From assembly GCA_026119935.1 (NCBI GenBank), contig JALRMH010000004.1, forward strand, positions 620,001 to 684,000: a stretch of 64,000 nucleotides of DNA, written 5' to 3'. Of this stretch, positions 1-13,180 are shown piece by piece. Positions within the stretch are counted from its first letter, which is position 1. The number at the start of each line of letters is the position of its first letter. The notes beneath the pieces were generated by a model. It saw only the letters and a list, made by a program, of their open reading frames with translations, was not told where the DNA came from and did no database searches. The stretch is from Endothia cerciana. Its lineage: Eukaryota > Ascomycota > Sordariomycetes > Diaporthales > Cryphonectriaceae. The position numbers and the translations under genes were made by a program.

Positions 1-1997
1 GCGCCTTTTGGTAACCCGCCCATGAAGGCAATCAAATCACCTGCCCAAAGGGTGGGCGGACCCCCCAGGCGGAAATTTCGGCAGCAGGATGCATCACGCC
101 CAGAGCCTTGCCGGTGTGCTACTAGTATGTTATGTGTGCGATGCAGTCAGCATTGTCATGCATGGACATAAGGCTGTCTGTGTGGTCCCATGGTACACCC
201 TGCCACCTCATGGCCCCCTTGCTCGACGGGGTCGTGTACAGTGTGATTACAGGTTCCTACGGTACCCTTGGAAGGGTCCTTTTGTCAGACTGTGGCGAGC
301 GTTGTTGCACCGAACCCACAGACCCACCCGGGCGAGCAGGGCAAGGCGTTCAAGAAGCGGTCTCGGTTTCGGTGGAGCCCTCGCGGCATTCCAGTTGGTG
401 GCCTGCGAGAAGACGTCAATCCACATTTGCCGGAACGGGCTCGATGCCATGACTGGTTCCAAATACGGACCATGGCCATCTGTCTGTCCTGGATCGGGAG
501 GCAGCCTCACGAACGAGCAGCCCTGAATTACCGGTGATTCCGCGCGTGCGTTCCGGACGGGCTGTGGGTTGGCCATTCGAGTGGCCTCTCGCGGTGATGA
601 CTGGCGCGCGCTATGGGGGGCATCGGTGAGGACCTGTAGAGGCAAAGACCTGGATGGTAATGCCGCTGGGGTCCTCGAGGGAGGCCAGCCCCGGGAGCTG
701 CCTCTGAAAGGCGTGCGCCGGCCCCCACCCGAGCTGCCCAGGTGCGCTGGCCACCTGCGATGTGCTCATCTATCTATCCGTACTACATATGTATCTACCA
801 CGGTGGTATTGGTGATATCTGGACAGGTGGTCTTGAAACCACCTGGACACGGCGTTCCCGCCCCGGGCGTGACCTCACCTCGACTTACAATTCCGAGTCG
901 GGGCCGAAATAGCAACATTTTTACCCGTGCGTCCAATAGGACTGGCCAACGCACGGGATGAGGCGCGCGATACAGAACCCACACCTTCGCTATCCAGCAA
1001 GCGAGGTGAGGTGATGCTATCGCCCGAGTAATGGTGCGCCCGGGCATTAATCACTATGGCGTCTGGCCCATCAGTATCTGCTCAGGGGCTTGCATTCAAT
1101 TATCGAAATCCTTCGGGCCCTGTGGAGGCGGCGGCCGGCCCCTGGCGGCAGACACATGACACTCACCACCAGCGGACAACTTCTCGCCAATGTTTTCTGG
1201 GCCATGGATGGTGATCCAGTGCCGTCCTGCCACGCTGTTGCCCTGCGGCGTGGCAACGACTGGTCGCCGCGTGCCGGCGAAGGTGCAACCCAAAATCCTC
1301 CCGCGTTTCAACATGGCCAATTTCCGCCTGTGCCTGCAAGACTGCGGCAAACACTCAAGCCCAGACAGCTAGGGGCATCAGGGGACGCCTCAGGACGTCC
1401 CCCTCCAAGGTAGGTGAGCGACCGTCCCGTCAGATGTCCCTCACGGGCTGAGGGCACCTCCGGCGTTACATGATGGCCCAGAGGGGCTGTCATCACAGCC
1501 CCTACCCTCGCGGGGCCACGCACCACACGGAGCCAGACCGCTATCCGAAGGATTCGAAGGGGGCGCCTATGGTATGCGCGAGGTGCGACAATCCCTCCCG
1601 GCGGCGGTCATACGCCCTACCAGGTACCACGGGTTGTCGAAGCTCGTGCGCGCAAGAGCATCCATTGGCCTGCGCCGCATAGACGCCAATCTGCCACCCT
1701 GCAAGACTGCCCGCAAGCCGTCGCCTTCTCTCTGCTGGGAGCATGTCAGACCGTGACAAGCCCTTGACCCGCCTTCCTGGGTCGGCTTGGGTAGGATGTC
1801 TCGCCGGTCCCTCCCCCCTCCACCCAACCCGGAAAATTGAGACGTTAATACGACCCGTGCCGTCTAGAACGGCCAATTACGGCCGTCAGCCCGGGCGGGC
1901 GCATGTTCGACCACGAGGCAACCCTGTCTCTGACCAGGGCTGCCTCGATCTTACCATCACACCCCTTCCCGCATCCACACGGCGCCCGACCTTCTAT

Positions 1998-1998
<1 letters not shown>

Positions 1999-2033
<35 letters not shown>

Positions 2034-2042
2034 TGTGTGTGT
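1999..2042. repeat. (CT)n/(GT)n compound microsatellite
   Basis: About nine CT units run directly into about thirteen GT units. This is a simple compound dinucleotide repeat in non-coding DNA. Confidence 0.95.
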
Positions 2043-4301
2043 ACAACCTATGAAATCCTGCCCCCGTCGTTTCACCGGCCACCTTCCCTACGAGGGGGCC
2101 TGCCGCCTCCGTTGGTGACGATTCCGCCCCCAACGTGCTTCTCGACCTGGTCGCTTCTGAACCTTTCATCTGCCGGACGTCAGCACTCTCATTTCTGATT
2201 TGTCTACGGCGTACCTCTTCCCCTATCCGGTGCATGCCCCCGGCCCATGGGCCTGGCCTGGCCTGGCCAGGCCAGATGAGAACACTAGGGCCCATGTGCG
2301 TGCCCCAGGTCACTATAGCAGCCCGCAGAGTCAGGTCGAAACCAGGACTGGCGCCAGCGCATGGACACTAATCACAATCCGTACGGACCCTACCGCAGAC
2401 CGGCGCCCTGGGTCCAAATGTCCCATCCTCACCGAAGGAACGGGCCAAGGGGCCTCTCGACCCGAGACGGGCTACCGGTTCACGTGGGACGTACTAGCCC
2501 ATGTCTTGGGACGGCGTGGACGAGAGGGTCAGTGGACCGATCCCCATGATGCCCCCATCACCGCATGAGGAATTCCCAGAAAGGCGCCCTTGTCGAGAGC
2601 GGCCGGTAGGGACGTTAAGTCTATGGCCCGAGGTGTGCACTTTAGCTCAAGGAGTGCCGAGGCCACAGGCCGCCCCGACCACGGGCGCAAACTTTATTGT
2701 TCCTGACATCTTCTGGCATTGGTCCGTCTCACAGACACAGCAAGGGAAGGGCGTGCGGGTTTTGTCAGCGGGCCACTTAGCCATCTAGCGAATGGTGCCA
2801 GCCAAAGGGGAAAGCCACCGGGCAGGGACCCGGCTTCCCCCTTGGCGTTTGGACCTCGTGGCAGCTCGAGTCGAGCCCCGGGTCTCGTCGACGGGCTGAT
2901 CTTTTTTACTCTGATCGATCCAACAATTGTGCCTACACTAAGGGGAGGGCTCTATCGGGGCTAGCGGTCCTTGTCGTTGGACCAGGAACGATCTCGAGAC
3001 TTATACAGTATAGTAGTACTATAGTAGTACTATAGTAGTAGTAGTAGTAGTAGTATGATGGATGATACCAGCCCGAAGGGTGTGATATCCGTCGCTGGGA
3101 TAGGGAGGATGCATCTCGCCCTGTCGAAATGGAGACAGCCGCAGACGGCATGCCAGGCTTCCACCTGAAGGCCCCCCCGGCCGTCCCATCTGGAAAGCAA
3201 GTTCCCGTCTGCCCTCGTGCGCTGGATGCATAGCACATAGTAGCACTGCAGCAGGAGACGGGGCGTCGGGGGTTCACGGGCCCAGCATTCTGGAGGTAGC
3301 CGGCTAACTAGTGGATGACGTGGACCGACCCAGGCCCGAGTTGGTCACGGTTCGTCTGAACCTGGAAGAGCCCCCCGAGCGGCTACGTGCTATGCACAAC
3401 ACGCCAAAAGGTTATGTAAGTATGGTGGTGGTGTTGGTGCGTCGCCGGCCCCGAAGCTTACCAGCGTCTTCTCCCGGGGATGCCTCATCACGGTCACCAT
3501 GTCAGGGCGGTCGAGGCCGATCTGGGTCCATTCCCATCACGTCGAGATCTCGATACCGAGAGATCTACAGAGCATCAGAGACCACGGCTCAGCCATGTCA
3601 CCGATCCACATCCCCTCCCACCTTGGCGGAGTTCGGATCATATGAAGCCGACAGGCAGACGGATTTCGTCCGCTCATCAAGCATCGCCGGACCCCCATCC
3701 GGGGGGGGGGGGGAACAGGCCCAGGCAGGTAGGGACCGGGGGAGACGCCCTCGTCCCTTGATTGACAAAAAAAGTGGCACCGCCTCTCGCCGCCCTTTTT
3801 TTTTTTTTTTTTTTTTAAATTTTGAGTTGACCAACACACCCCACACCAGGCTTGGGGTCTGACCACTCAACATCTCGTATTCTGACCAATCACCGCCGGT
3901 ACTGAGCTGCTATGTAACCCTTACGGTGATACCAGCACCTCTTTCGTGATCGCAGGCCAGCCAGACAGACTCCGCCAGAGGTTATCCAGCAACCTTCGAC
4001 ATGCGACAGGTACTCCTTTTTTTTTGGGGGGGGGGTTTTTTTTTTGGTGCCCGTACTGTAGATTCGCCAATCATCTCGCTTATCTCTCTCTCCCTCTTCT
4101 GGCGATGGCATCACTGGTGTGTGACCGGTCTGGCCATACAGAGGTCGATCCCGGGAGCAGACGTAATGGCCGCCCAGGCAGGAAGGTAATAATAAAAAAT
4201 AAAAATAAAACTTGCCCGAATCCTGTCTGTGCTCATCACCCTTGAACCAGATTCATCTCCCTCTCACACCGGCACAGGGCTTCTGACTTGCAGCAGGCAG
4301 A

Positions 4302-4302
<1 letters not shown>

Positions 4303-4338
<36 letters not shown>
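4303..4338. repeat. (AC)n microsatellite
   Basis: About eighteen uninterrupted AC units in the gene-free left part of the window. Confidence 0.95.
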
Positions 4339-4343
<5 letters not shown>

Positions 4344-4669
4344 AATCAAGTTTATGCATACGAGCAGATTACTCCCTCACTTGCGTGCCAGGGGAGATCT
4401 CTCTCACTCTCCCGCTACCCATCCCCCCTCCCCAGCCCGACACGAACCGGTGAGCAGGTACGTAACATGGGGTACTGCGCTTGCAGCGCGGATTGGCCAC
4501 AGCGATTGTGTAGGTACCGGTTCATCCAATAAAGCGGGAGGGGCTTGATATTACTTCTTCGAGGTCGCCTTGCATGCTTGCCGCTGCGAAGTCCTGCGCC
4601 CGCAAGTCAAGCCACGGGGTGGGGTTGGGGCGGTCCTGTTCCACGGGGGGGAAGGGGAGGAATGCGCAC

Positions 4670-4672
<3 letters not shown>

Positions 4673-4716
<44 letters not shown>

Positions 4717-4717
4717 G
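4673..4717. repeat. (GA)n followed by poly-G
   Basis: A GA dinucleotide run of about 33 bases passes straight into a run of about twelve G. The same purine-repeat plus poly-G arrangement recurs at 13767-13860. Confidence 0.95.
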
Positions 4718-6074
4718 AGAGGGGGAGAGGGAGAGGCAGAAGAAACACAGGATGACCTCTGGGCCCATGTAGCGGACCCAATTCCGCGGTTATGTCTTGG
4801 GTCGAGGTGGGCCGAATGCGCGCAGGATTAAACGAAATCCTTCGAGGTGCGGTGCGGCAACTGTGCAGTGCTTGTAGCCCCAAAAACAAGGCTGGCGGCT
4901 ATACCCCAAACACCGCCCCCCCCACACCAACATACTAAGGTAGATAGATTAGTTACCCTTCACATGGTGGCCCACCCCCCCCCCACCCGGGCATGGGCTG
5001 CAAGCGACAGTCGACTGCGCGCACTGGGCGATATGTCCGCGTGCCCCTGATACTGTTGGGCTCTGAGCAGGCTGGCAGGTATTCTGCCAGACAGACAAAC
5101 AAGCCATTGCGACTTAGAGAGAGCATGGGGCTTGTCTCTGGGGGGGAGCGGGGGGAAGGGGAGGCGACCAGAATGTTTCGAAGAGCCCGCCCGCGCTGTT
5201 GTAGTAAGTATCGGTACCAAAAAAAGGGCGGCAGAGCTGTGGACATTTGCTTCATTCCAGGCATCGAAGGGAAACTACTGGGTAGATTACGGCTCCGGGG
5301 GCCCTGTCTGACTTACTAACTCTCTAGTCCCTCCAGGGGCATGCGAAGCAACCCTACGGTCCGGCACCTGCTATGCACAGTCATCGCCAGTTTCAGACAG
5401 ACCGCCCCGCCAACGGGGGTGAGATTCTGGGATTTTGAATTTTTTTTTTTTTTTTTTTTTCCCTTCTTCTTTTTCCCTTCTTCTTCCTTTGGGGGTGGTC
5501 CTCGATGCCAGCTGGAAAACGACCCCATCGGGACAAGCGAATGCAAAAAAACAAGATGCTGACTGCGCCCGGGGGAGGCTTGATAGGCCGCGAGGCGGCC
5601 GGGCGTGGGGGGAGGGGTTGGTGGTGGTGTTGGACTGCACAAAAGTTTTATGAGCCTTCCTATGAGAGAATTAAAAAAAAAAACCAAAAAAAAAAAACCC
5701 CCCCGACTTCCCTGTTTCCTGCACGACAGACCTCCCCCTCCGGAAGCAGCTCATGCCGGGCGGTCTCGTTTATGACCCTCTCTCCTGCCAGTAGTGCCAG
5801 ATTGGAGGGATCAGCAGGAAAAGAAGAAGAAGACAACCAACATCACATGGGGTGGATATGACGAATTGTGCAACGGTGGGGAATCTCGAGGGGCGGGGAG
5901 GGGCGGTTTAATCATCATTGATCTTCACGGTTAGGGACCGCACAAGGGGAGCCCGCCACCCGTCCAAGAATACAGAACGCACCCTGCCTCGAGGCAGGAT
6001 TGCTTCTCGAATGCCCACGGGTGTGGGTAACGTGCTGCATGGCGAACACCACGCGTCCTCACTCATGCAGTGCA

Positions 6075-6075
<1 letters not shown>

Positions 6076-6114
<39 letters not shown>

Positions 6115-6116
6115 TC
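6076..6116. repeat. TCTCAC hexamer tandem repeat
   Basis: A six-base unit (TCTCAC) is repeated about six to seven times with few changes, in gene-free DNA. Confidence 0.9.
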
Positions 6117-6352
6117 ACCCGGACGGGAAAGCACGTACATAAGTAAGCACTTATGGCCCCCGAAAGCAGCGTAGTGCCGTAAGGCTGTGCACTTATTTCG
6201 GGAAGCGTCACTAGACTCCAGGAACCCGAAAACAGCAACTATTCGAGTCGGGTGGTCGAGAGGGGACGTCGGCGTGTGCTGCAGCGCCCCAAATCGGTCT
6301 GCTACGTAGGAGGGGCCAGCCAGCGATTGGTCCTCACCCGCAGCTTGTGCAT

Positions 6353-6377
6353 CACACACACACACACACACACACAC
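6353..6377. repeat. (CA)n microsatellite
   Basis: About twelve CA units in gene-free DNA. Confidence 0.9.
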
Positions 6378-8467
6378 GCAGCAGCAGGAGTCGTTGTGCC
6401 GATGGGTTCAACAAGTGACGATGGGCACCGATGCTGGCTTAGTGCTTGTATTTCCCCAGGCGCGGCCCCTGGCAGGGTGGGGCGATGCCGCTGAGCCGAA
6501 CCCGTAGGGCTTACCATGGTACCTCCGCGCCCTCGCGCGGTGCACGCACTGCGGCACAGCACGATCACGTTGTCGAGCGGGTTTAAAAATAGCACTATAT
6601 CGCCATGGCGGCCGGAGGCCACGAGGTCTCGCTGCGGTACAGTACGTGCTCTGGGCGCGGGGACCATCATCATGACACAAGAAGGGGGCATCAGGCCAGA
6701 TGTGCTGGCAGTCCAGACTAGCGCCGACGCCAGGACCGTCACGCAGACCGAGCTTCGCCCTCTTCTCCTGGCGATGTTTGGCCTCACCACGCCTCCCCCC
6801 CCCCCCCTCCCCACAATTAAGGGGCTTGTCCCTGTCGCTCCGCTCCCAATGAACAAACAGGAAGTTGTCCCTCACGACGTCCAAACCTAGCAGTTCTAGT
6901 GCTGGGTAGTTGGCGATCTGGTGCCAGCCTCTTAGCGGGCAATCTGGATCGCCAGCCAGGACCACCGGAACAAGGTGTGTGTCCTTGTGACTCTCTGGTG
7001 GTTCCCACCTCGGCGCGGGACCGAGTGATAGTCCCATCTTGGCGGGGTGAAGGTACCTGTCGCCGGGGACGACTAGGGGAACTGGAGCTGCAACTTTCAC
7101 GCCTTTGGAGAGGTGAGGCCATCATTGGGCAGGATGCGACGAGAAACCCTGGCCCGCCAGGCCTGGGAGCTTTGCCAGCCCGAGCGGTGCGCGGAGACGC
7201 AATCACCTTGACGCCCATCCCGCCCGTTCTGGGAATTGGATCGTAATAATAAGCTTTGGGGGTACGTGGGTGCTGCCGGCGAGTGCGACAGGACATGCAC
7301 GCTAGCGCCGCCAGAGCCAGAGCACTGGGTACAGATGACAGGCCAGAACCCGCGCGAGGAGAGGAAAAGAAGGAGACCAGAAGAAGAAAAAGAAGCCCAC
7401 TACTGACAACCTGGTTCCGATGCCTGGGAGAGAGAAAGAAGGAAAAGGAAAAAAAAAAAGACCCGCATTGGGGGGGGGGGGGGGACCGGGCGACGGCACG
7501 AGCAGCCATGCAGGTGGAAGGGGTTGGTGATGCCACACTTGTCGATCTCGTCCAGTCGCGTCTCGCCTTGTCCCTCTACCAACACATCGCACGGCAGGAC
7601 GTGACGAGAGTGTAATCAAATCTTATCGTGCAGGCATCATCCTGATGACCGTCCGTGCATAGGCATCAGAGCCATGGGGATGAAATTGGCAGGACAAGGG
7701 AAAAGAAGAGGCAGAAAGGAGAAGAAGTAAGCAGAGACAGGCCAAGAAGGGTCCTGGAAACGAGAAACATGCGGTGGCAGGGCAAGGGCAGGCCAACTCT
7801 GCAGTATGCGCTGCAAGTGCGATCTACGTATCCCGTATGTAGGTCTAAGTCAAACCAGAGAAAACCAAAGAGAGAGAGGAAAAAAAAAGGGGGGGGGGGG
7901 GGAGGGCATCATCACACACATCTTGTCTTGAAGAACCCTGGCAGATGTCTTACCTGTAGGTGGCCCCCCCCGCGGTCGCTACTGCATTTCCGGCCGTGGT
8001 TGAAGGGAAAAGGCTGGCGATCTGACCCCATCTCCCAACAACCCGTGCCCTTGACCGAATCCGAGCGGTCCGAGAGAGGTCACAGTGGCAGCAATGTTGG
8101 CCGTCCGTCTCCCACCCCCGTTGTCCCTCGTGGGAGGGCCCAGAGACGAGACGAGACACGGCCATAGCTAGGCAGAGCGGGAGCCAGAGTCATCCGTCCG
8201 TCATCCAGAGACATCAGACATCGACACAGTCCACTCAGAACTTCTAGGGCCGGGGGCAGGGTGGGGATGCGCGGTTGGGCATGGCCTTTGGGGGGGCAGG
8301 GGTCATGGGAGTGTTGTACTGGGGATGCCCAAAGGTGTCAGACGGGAAGACTGGGGGAGGCTGTGAACACGCTGAAGGCTCCCGTGTCCTAGGGTGGGCT
8401 GGCCGCTCCCTTCCCTCCCTCTGCTATCGATCCCTCCGTTGACGCATACCAACGCCGCGACAGCCGG

Positions 8468-8531
8468 GGTCCTACCCATCAGGTCCTACCCATCAGGTCC
8501 TACCCATCAGGTCCTACCCATCAGGTCCTAC
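8468..8531. repeat. 14-bp minisatellite
   Basis: Four head-to-tail copies of the 14-base unit GGTCCTACCCATCA plus a partial fifth copy. The copies are perfect and have no spacers, so this is a minisatellite and not a CRISPR array. Confidence 0.95.
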
Positions 8532-9778
8532 TATAGGTGCTACCCCCCCCGCCCCCCAGGGCTCATGCCCAGGGCTGCCTCCCCCAACCCTGGCACACGA
8601 ATTAAGGTTTGGGCGACCTCGGGGCTCCGTAGGGCAGTATCCGCCCATACTCGCGAGGTCGGAATTAGGACAACAAACATGACCACGAGAACTCCGGCTG
8701 GCGAGGATGACCCAGGCCTGCCGATGGGGTTGGGTCAGTTCTATTTTCAGTGCCCCCAGGAGGATGGTCTTCCCACCCACAGACGGAGGCCGGGGTGGGC
8801 TCGCAGGTGGATGTGATCATTACTGACGAAGAGGGCACAATAAGGCTGTGGGCCAGGGCACGGGGCGATACTGGACGTTTTAGCGAGGCCGCCGTGGGCA
8901 TAGGCAGTCCGGGTGGGCTTGGCGGACATACCGCACAAGCCAGAAAGGATCTCGAAATTCGTAAAAAAACCGATCCTGGGGACGACGGGTCTGCCTCATC
9001 TTGATGAGGTCAACATGGCGGGGACGTGTTTCTCGTCATATTTGTTAGGGCGACCGCCTTCTCCCCCTCCCGGAGAGACGGTGAGGTGGACCTTAATTCG
9101 AACACTTCTCCACATAAAAGCGGCCGCGGGGAGTCGAGCCCCTTGGATCCGGCCAAGGCCTCTGGCCCTCTGCTTCGACCACGTCGAATCAATATCACCA
9201 GGCAGAGGTGGCATCCAGACCGTAATCATACCCTCACCCAAGGTGTGTTCAGGAGCTCGTGGCTGCCGGGCTGCCCGCCTGCCTCCGGGTGCTGCAGCAT
9301 GTCCTCGCCGTCTCGAAAGGATTAAAAATCAAGATTGGCTGATAAATGGATCCTTCCAGACAAAAACGGTACGTAAAAGCATAGTTAGTATGTTTTTTTT
9401 TCTTTCTCACTACGGCGAGGTCGCAATATGGAATCCTTCTATACAAGGCGATGGGGTTGCCCTCCTGCGTGCGAGGGAAATCTTGAGCCCTGGGGGGGGG
9501 GGGCGGTGTTAAGGTTACGGCTTGAGTGGGAATCTGACAGACGAGCATTCTGTACTGGGTACCACGGATGGCACGATGAGTAGAGAAGATGGCAATCCCA
9601 TTCCATCGATGCTACCGCGGTACCATGTACCCATCTGTCTCCCTTGTCCATGTCCACCATGTAGTCCCACGGTTCGAGGCCGTGTGTTTCCTGCTCCCAC
9701 CCCCCCCCCACCCGAGGGCGTCATGTCAGAGACAAGAGAGGGAGAGGCACGGAGAGGTCCTGGGGTCGCATCTACCTT

Positions 9779-9838
9779 GTACCCCCGTACCCCCGTACCC
9801 CCGTACCCCCGTACCTTTGTACCTTCGTACTTTTGTAT
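9779..9838. repeat. GTACCCC minisatellite decaying into variants
   Basis: Four to five exact seven-base units (GTACCCC) are followed by degenerate units in which the C run is replaced by TTTGT, TTCGT and similar. Each unit contains a GTAC palindrome. Confidence 0.9.
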
Positions 9839-10506
9839 CTGCCCGGCCAGGGGTCCTGGCTCGCCCTCGTGGGCCCACCCACCCTGAGCTTACTGCTATG
9901 GTACCTAGGTACATCTCCCCCTGACCCCTGTCCCGAGTGTGGTCCCTGCCAGCGTCGGTACGTATCTTGTCCTCTTTGCTCCGCCTGCCCTACCGCACTA
10001 AGAGGTACCGCAGCACCCAACCAAGATCTCTCTATATGGGGGGGACCTATCGACCCAAGCCATCCGGGCCAGACACCAAAACACCATGCTGGCTATCTAT
10101 ATCTATCCAAGGCCCCCAACATCCATTCCGATCTACCTCACTCCCTTCCTGCCCCCATATCATCCTCCAAGAAGTCCCTTTCTGTCTGGTCCACACTCAC
10201 GACTCCACGGGCCATAACATTAGTCTCGCCCTCTCTGACATCCTCCTTCATCATCGCGGACCCCAGGAGACATCGCCTTACTTGCATCACTCGCCACCGT
10301 CCCGGCCCGCAGATACTACCACACTATCACCTCACTCCCTCTGGTCCCCCTTATTAAACTTTCGGTAGTTTTGGGTGCCAGAGCCAAAAACGGGCGACAG
10401 AGCTCCTCGACGAGAAGAAAGACAAAGACTTTAAAGAGCCAAGGTGGTGCGATTTGGAAGTGGTTCAGCAATCTCGGTCCCGCAACCTCCCCCCCCCCCC
10501 GCATCA

Positions 10507-10558
10507 GGACGACGACGAGGACGACGACGAGGACGACGAGGACGACGACGAGGAGGAG
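10507..10558. repeat. GAC/GAG trinucleotide repeat
   Basis: A purine-rich triplet array of GAC with interspersed GAG. Read on the + strand it would encode an Asp/Glu run inside a short open frame ending near 10654. I saw no link to the zinc-finger gene downstream, so I treat it as a repeat. Confidence 0.85.
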
Positions 10559-10849
10559 CCCTCTGATGAGCCTCACCAGTTGATTGCCAGGACCTCCCTT
10601 ACGACCAAGCTCGCCCTGACCAACCCCCCCCCCCTCCCCTCTGTCTCGCCCTGACAGTCTGGTATGAGCTGAAGACCTGCGGGTAAGGCTTATGAGCGGT
10701 GGCAGTGTCGTGATACACCTGAACCCTTGACTGACATAAACCTCTTAGCACAAGCTTGGTGGCTTCTTCCTGGACTCAGATCCTCCGGATAAGCCCGCTA
10801 GACGACTTCTGGTCACGTCTTTCTATCATCTACTATCGTCTCATCCACT

Positions 10850-13180
10850 ATGGTGTCTGCTGAGCACCACTCGCCCGCCATGTTTCCAAGGCAAGACAAC
10901 GAGGGGCACCAGTTCCACAGCTCTATATACCCGGACCCACCGCAAGGCGCTTTCTCTACCGCGCCTCTCGACATGGGCCTCACATCTGATGCCTACTACC
11001 CGCGCATGAGCCAGGACCTGCCAACGACCATGAGCGGCTTTGAGCACATACCGTTTGCCGTGGACGGGCCTGCGGGCTGGTCATACGGCGGCATGTCTCC
11101 ACCAACATTCCCAGACGACAGAGAGATGGGGCTTGCCTCAAACATGTCTACCGAATCCGTACCCTCAGCACCTTCTTCTGCAGTCGGCTCACCACGGTCA
11201 ACGCATGGCCAGCCCGCACCAATACCGGACTGGGCTCCCCAGGGCGTAACGATGAGCCCCGGTATCGTGGGGTCCCACGAGTACTTCTCCACTGGGACGG
11301 AGTACAGCTTCGCGCCACCAGGTATGGAGGATCTCGCACCTTTCACATATGCAGACACTTCAAAGCCGCCCGGATTTGTTGGTGAGTTACCACAGAGTTC
11401 TGCATCAGCTGCTCCACAGCACCCCCGGGAACAACAACAGAACTATGGCCCCATTTCTCCTCTCGCCTCTCGTCGCGAACCCTCCTGTACTGTCTTCTGT
11501 GAATCTGGGCCGGCGGCTGTCACCCCATCTGAGACTGCCTATGCCCAGATCGTGAGGTCGCCCATTTCCCCTCACCCGCCCAGAAAATCCAGTGTCTACA
11601 CCTCTCCTGATGTCTCAGCTTCCCTGTCCTCTCCGGCGGCCGGCTGGAGCCCGACGACTCCTCATGTGCCTCCTTTCTTTTCTCAAAGCAGTGGTCATTT
11701 TGTAGCTCCTCTCGGATCTTCTTGTTGGTTTCCTTGGTCAACTCTTCACTCTTTTCGCTAGGCTCAGAGCGCTAACATGCCCACGTTACTAGACCCAAGC
11801 CTGATCCACCCCGAGATCTCCCGGCCGCTCATGACACCCTACGATGGTAGCTTCCAGCACGCCCCGTCCGTCCAGCAACCACCGTCTGTCTACCCCAACT
11901 CTCCCGCCCTCACCTCATCCTCGCCACACCTGAGGAATGGAAGCCAGAGTCCCTTCATCGCACCTAACGCCAACTACCACTACTCGCCATACCCTGTTCC
12001 AGTGGACCAGAACCGGAGGCCGAGTCTCGTTTCGTTCCGCTCGGGCCACTCCGGCGCATACAGCGACAGTGACTCCAAGGAGAAGCAGAGATGTCCTCAC
12101 CCCGAGTGCGGCAAGGTTTTCAAGGACCTAAAGGCACACATGTTGACACACCAGACCGAGCGCCCTGAGAAGTGCCCGATCACGACATGCGAGTACCACA
12201 TCAAGGGCTTCGCACGGAAGTACGACAAGAACCGGCACACTCTGACGCACTACAAGGGGACGATGGTCTGCGGCTTCTGCCCAGGCTCCGGCTCTGCGGC
12301 CGAGAAGTCCTTCAACAGGGCAGATGTCTTCAAGAGACACCTGACGGCAGTCCACGGAGTAGAGCAGACACCGCCCAACAGCCGCAAGAACAAGAACGGC
12401 TCTGGCTCCGTGCCTGCAGGTGCTGGCAAGAAGCCCGGACCCGGGTACGCACCCGACGCCACTGGCAAGTGCTCGACCTGCTCGCAGACCTTCAGCAACG
12501 CGCAGGATTTCTACGAGCACTTGGACGACTGTGTGCTGCGCATTGTGCAACAGGAGGATCCGGCAGAGGCTGTCAACGCGAGGAGGCTTGCGGAGGTTGA
12601 GAATGATCGGGATGTGCACCAGACCCTCGAGAAGAACAACCTCCCTACGGACACGCAGACGTTGGTCGCTGAGGAGGAGGAGGAAGATGAGGAGGTGGAG
12701 GAGGAGGAGGGGGGCGCGCCTTATGACGAGCAGGAGCTCAAGGCAATGGGTGTGAAGACCTCGGCCTCGCTTATCAAGAGGAAGGGCAACCCGGCCAACG
12801 GCGTGCAGAAGTCTCGGGGGCTGACACACTCCCGTGGCGGCATGCCGAAGACCAACAACCCGAGCAAGGGTCGCAAGAACAGGAGGGAATACCCTTCGTC
12901 GTGGGGCTTCGACAAGGGCCAGATGACGATGAAGAAGCGCGTCATGGCTGTCTTTGACGGCCCCCGCCGGCTGGCCAAGGACGACATGATGCTCTCTACC
13001 GAGCACGAGGTCCGCCTTCCTCTGGCTGACGGCAGGGCATACGTCACAGACTTGGACGTCCAGACCTTGAGGAGAGCCGAGGGCTTCCTTAACGCCACAG
13101 ATGAGGAGAAGGGCATCTGGGTTTCGGATGATCCTACCGAGGAGGACTTCGCCGCCATGCTGGATGCCCAGCTGCATTAA
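10850..13180 (+). CDS. C2H2 zinc-finger protein, probable transcription factor
   Basis: Two exons, 10850-11381 and 11793-13180, joined by a 411-nt intron. The donor is GTGAGT and the acceptor TAG sits 15 bases after a GCTAAC branch point. The joined product is 639 aa. Residues 1-270 are Ser/Pro/Tyr-rich, typical of a disordered activation region. Three C2H2-type fingers lie at about residues 278-297, 305-330 and 337-365; the second and third have long loops. A fourth, CCHC-like motif lies at 404-424. An acidic Glu/Asp run follows, then a conserved-looking basic C-terminal part. The fingers and nuclear-factor layout point to DNA binding, but I cannot assign a target or a named orthologue. The start ATG is the first in frame after a pyrimidine-rich leader. 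The intron is unusually long and mostly open in the upstream frame; reading through it would give a finger-less 303-aa product. Confidence 0.9.

Larger units (their letters stand above)
1..10849. other. Gene-free region, 10.8 kb
   Basis: I see no gene I can support here. Open frames exist on both strands, but they are short, full of low-complexity residues from simple repeats and homopolymers, and none shows a recognisable domain. The DNA is GC-rich and carries many microsatellites (listed separately) and runs of ten or more G or C, for example near 3700, 4706, 7470, 7890 and 9490. The last ~150 bases before 10850 are pyrimidine-rich, as expected for the promoter and 5' leader of the zinc-finger gene that follows. 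A multi-exon gene with very short exons or a non-coding RNA could be missed. Confidence 0.6.

Noticed and set aside
6408..7100. Minus-strand open frame of 230 codons in the left gene-free region
   Set aside because: No domain, low-complexity Gly run from a C homopolymer, and an overlapping frame of similar length on the same strand.
8468..8531. Short direct repeats resembling a CRISPR array
   Set aside because: The 14-base copies are contiguous with no spacers, and the DNA is eukaryotic. It is a minisatellite.
10454..10654. Asp/Glu-rich short frame upstream of the zinc-finger gene as an extra exon or uORF
   Set aside because: It has no ATG start in that frame, it is built on a GAC/GAG repeat, and I found no splice sites linking it to 10850.
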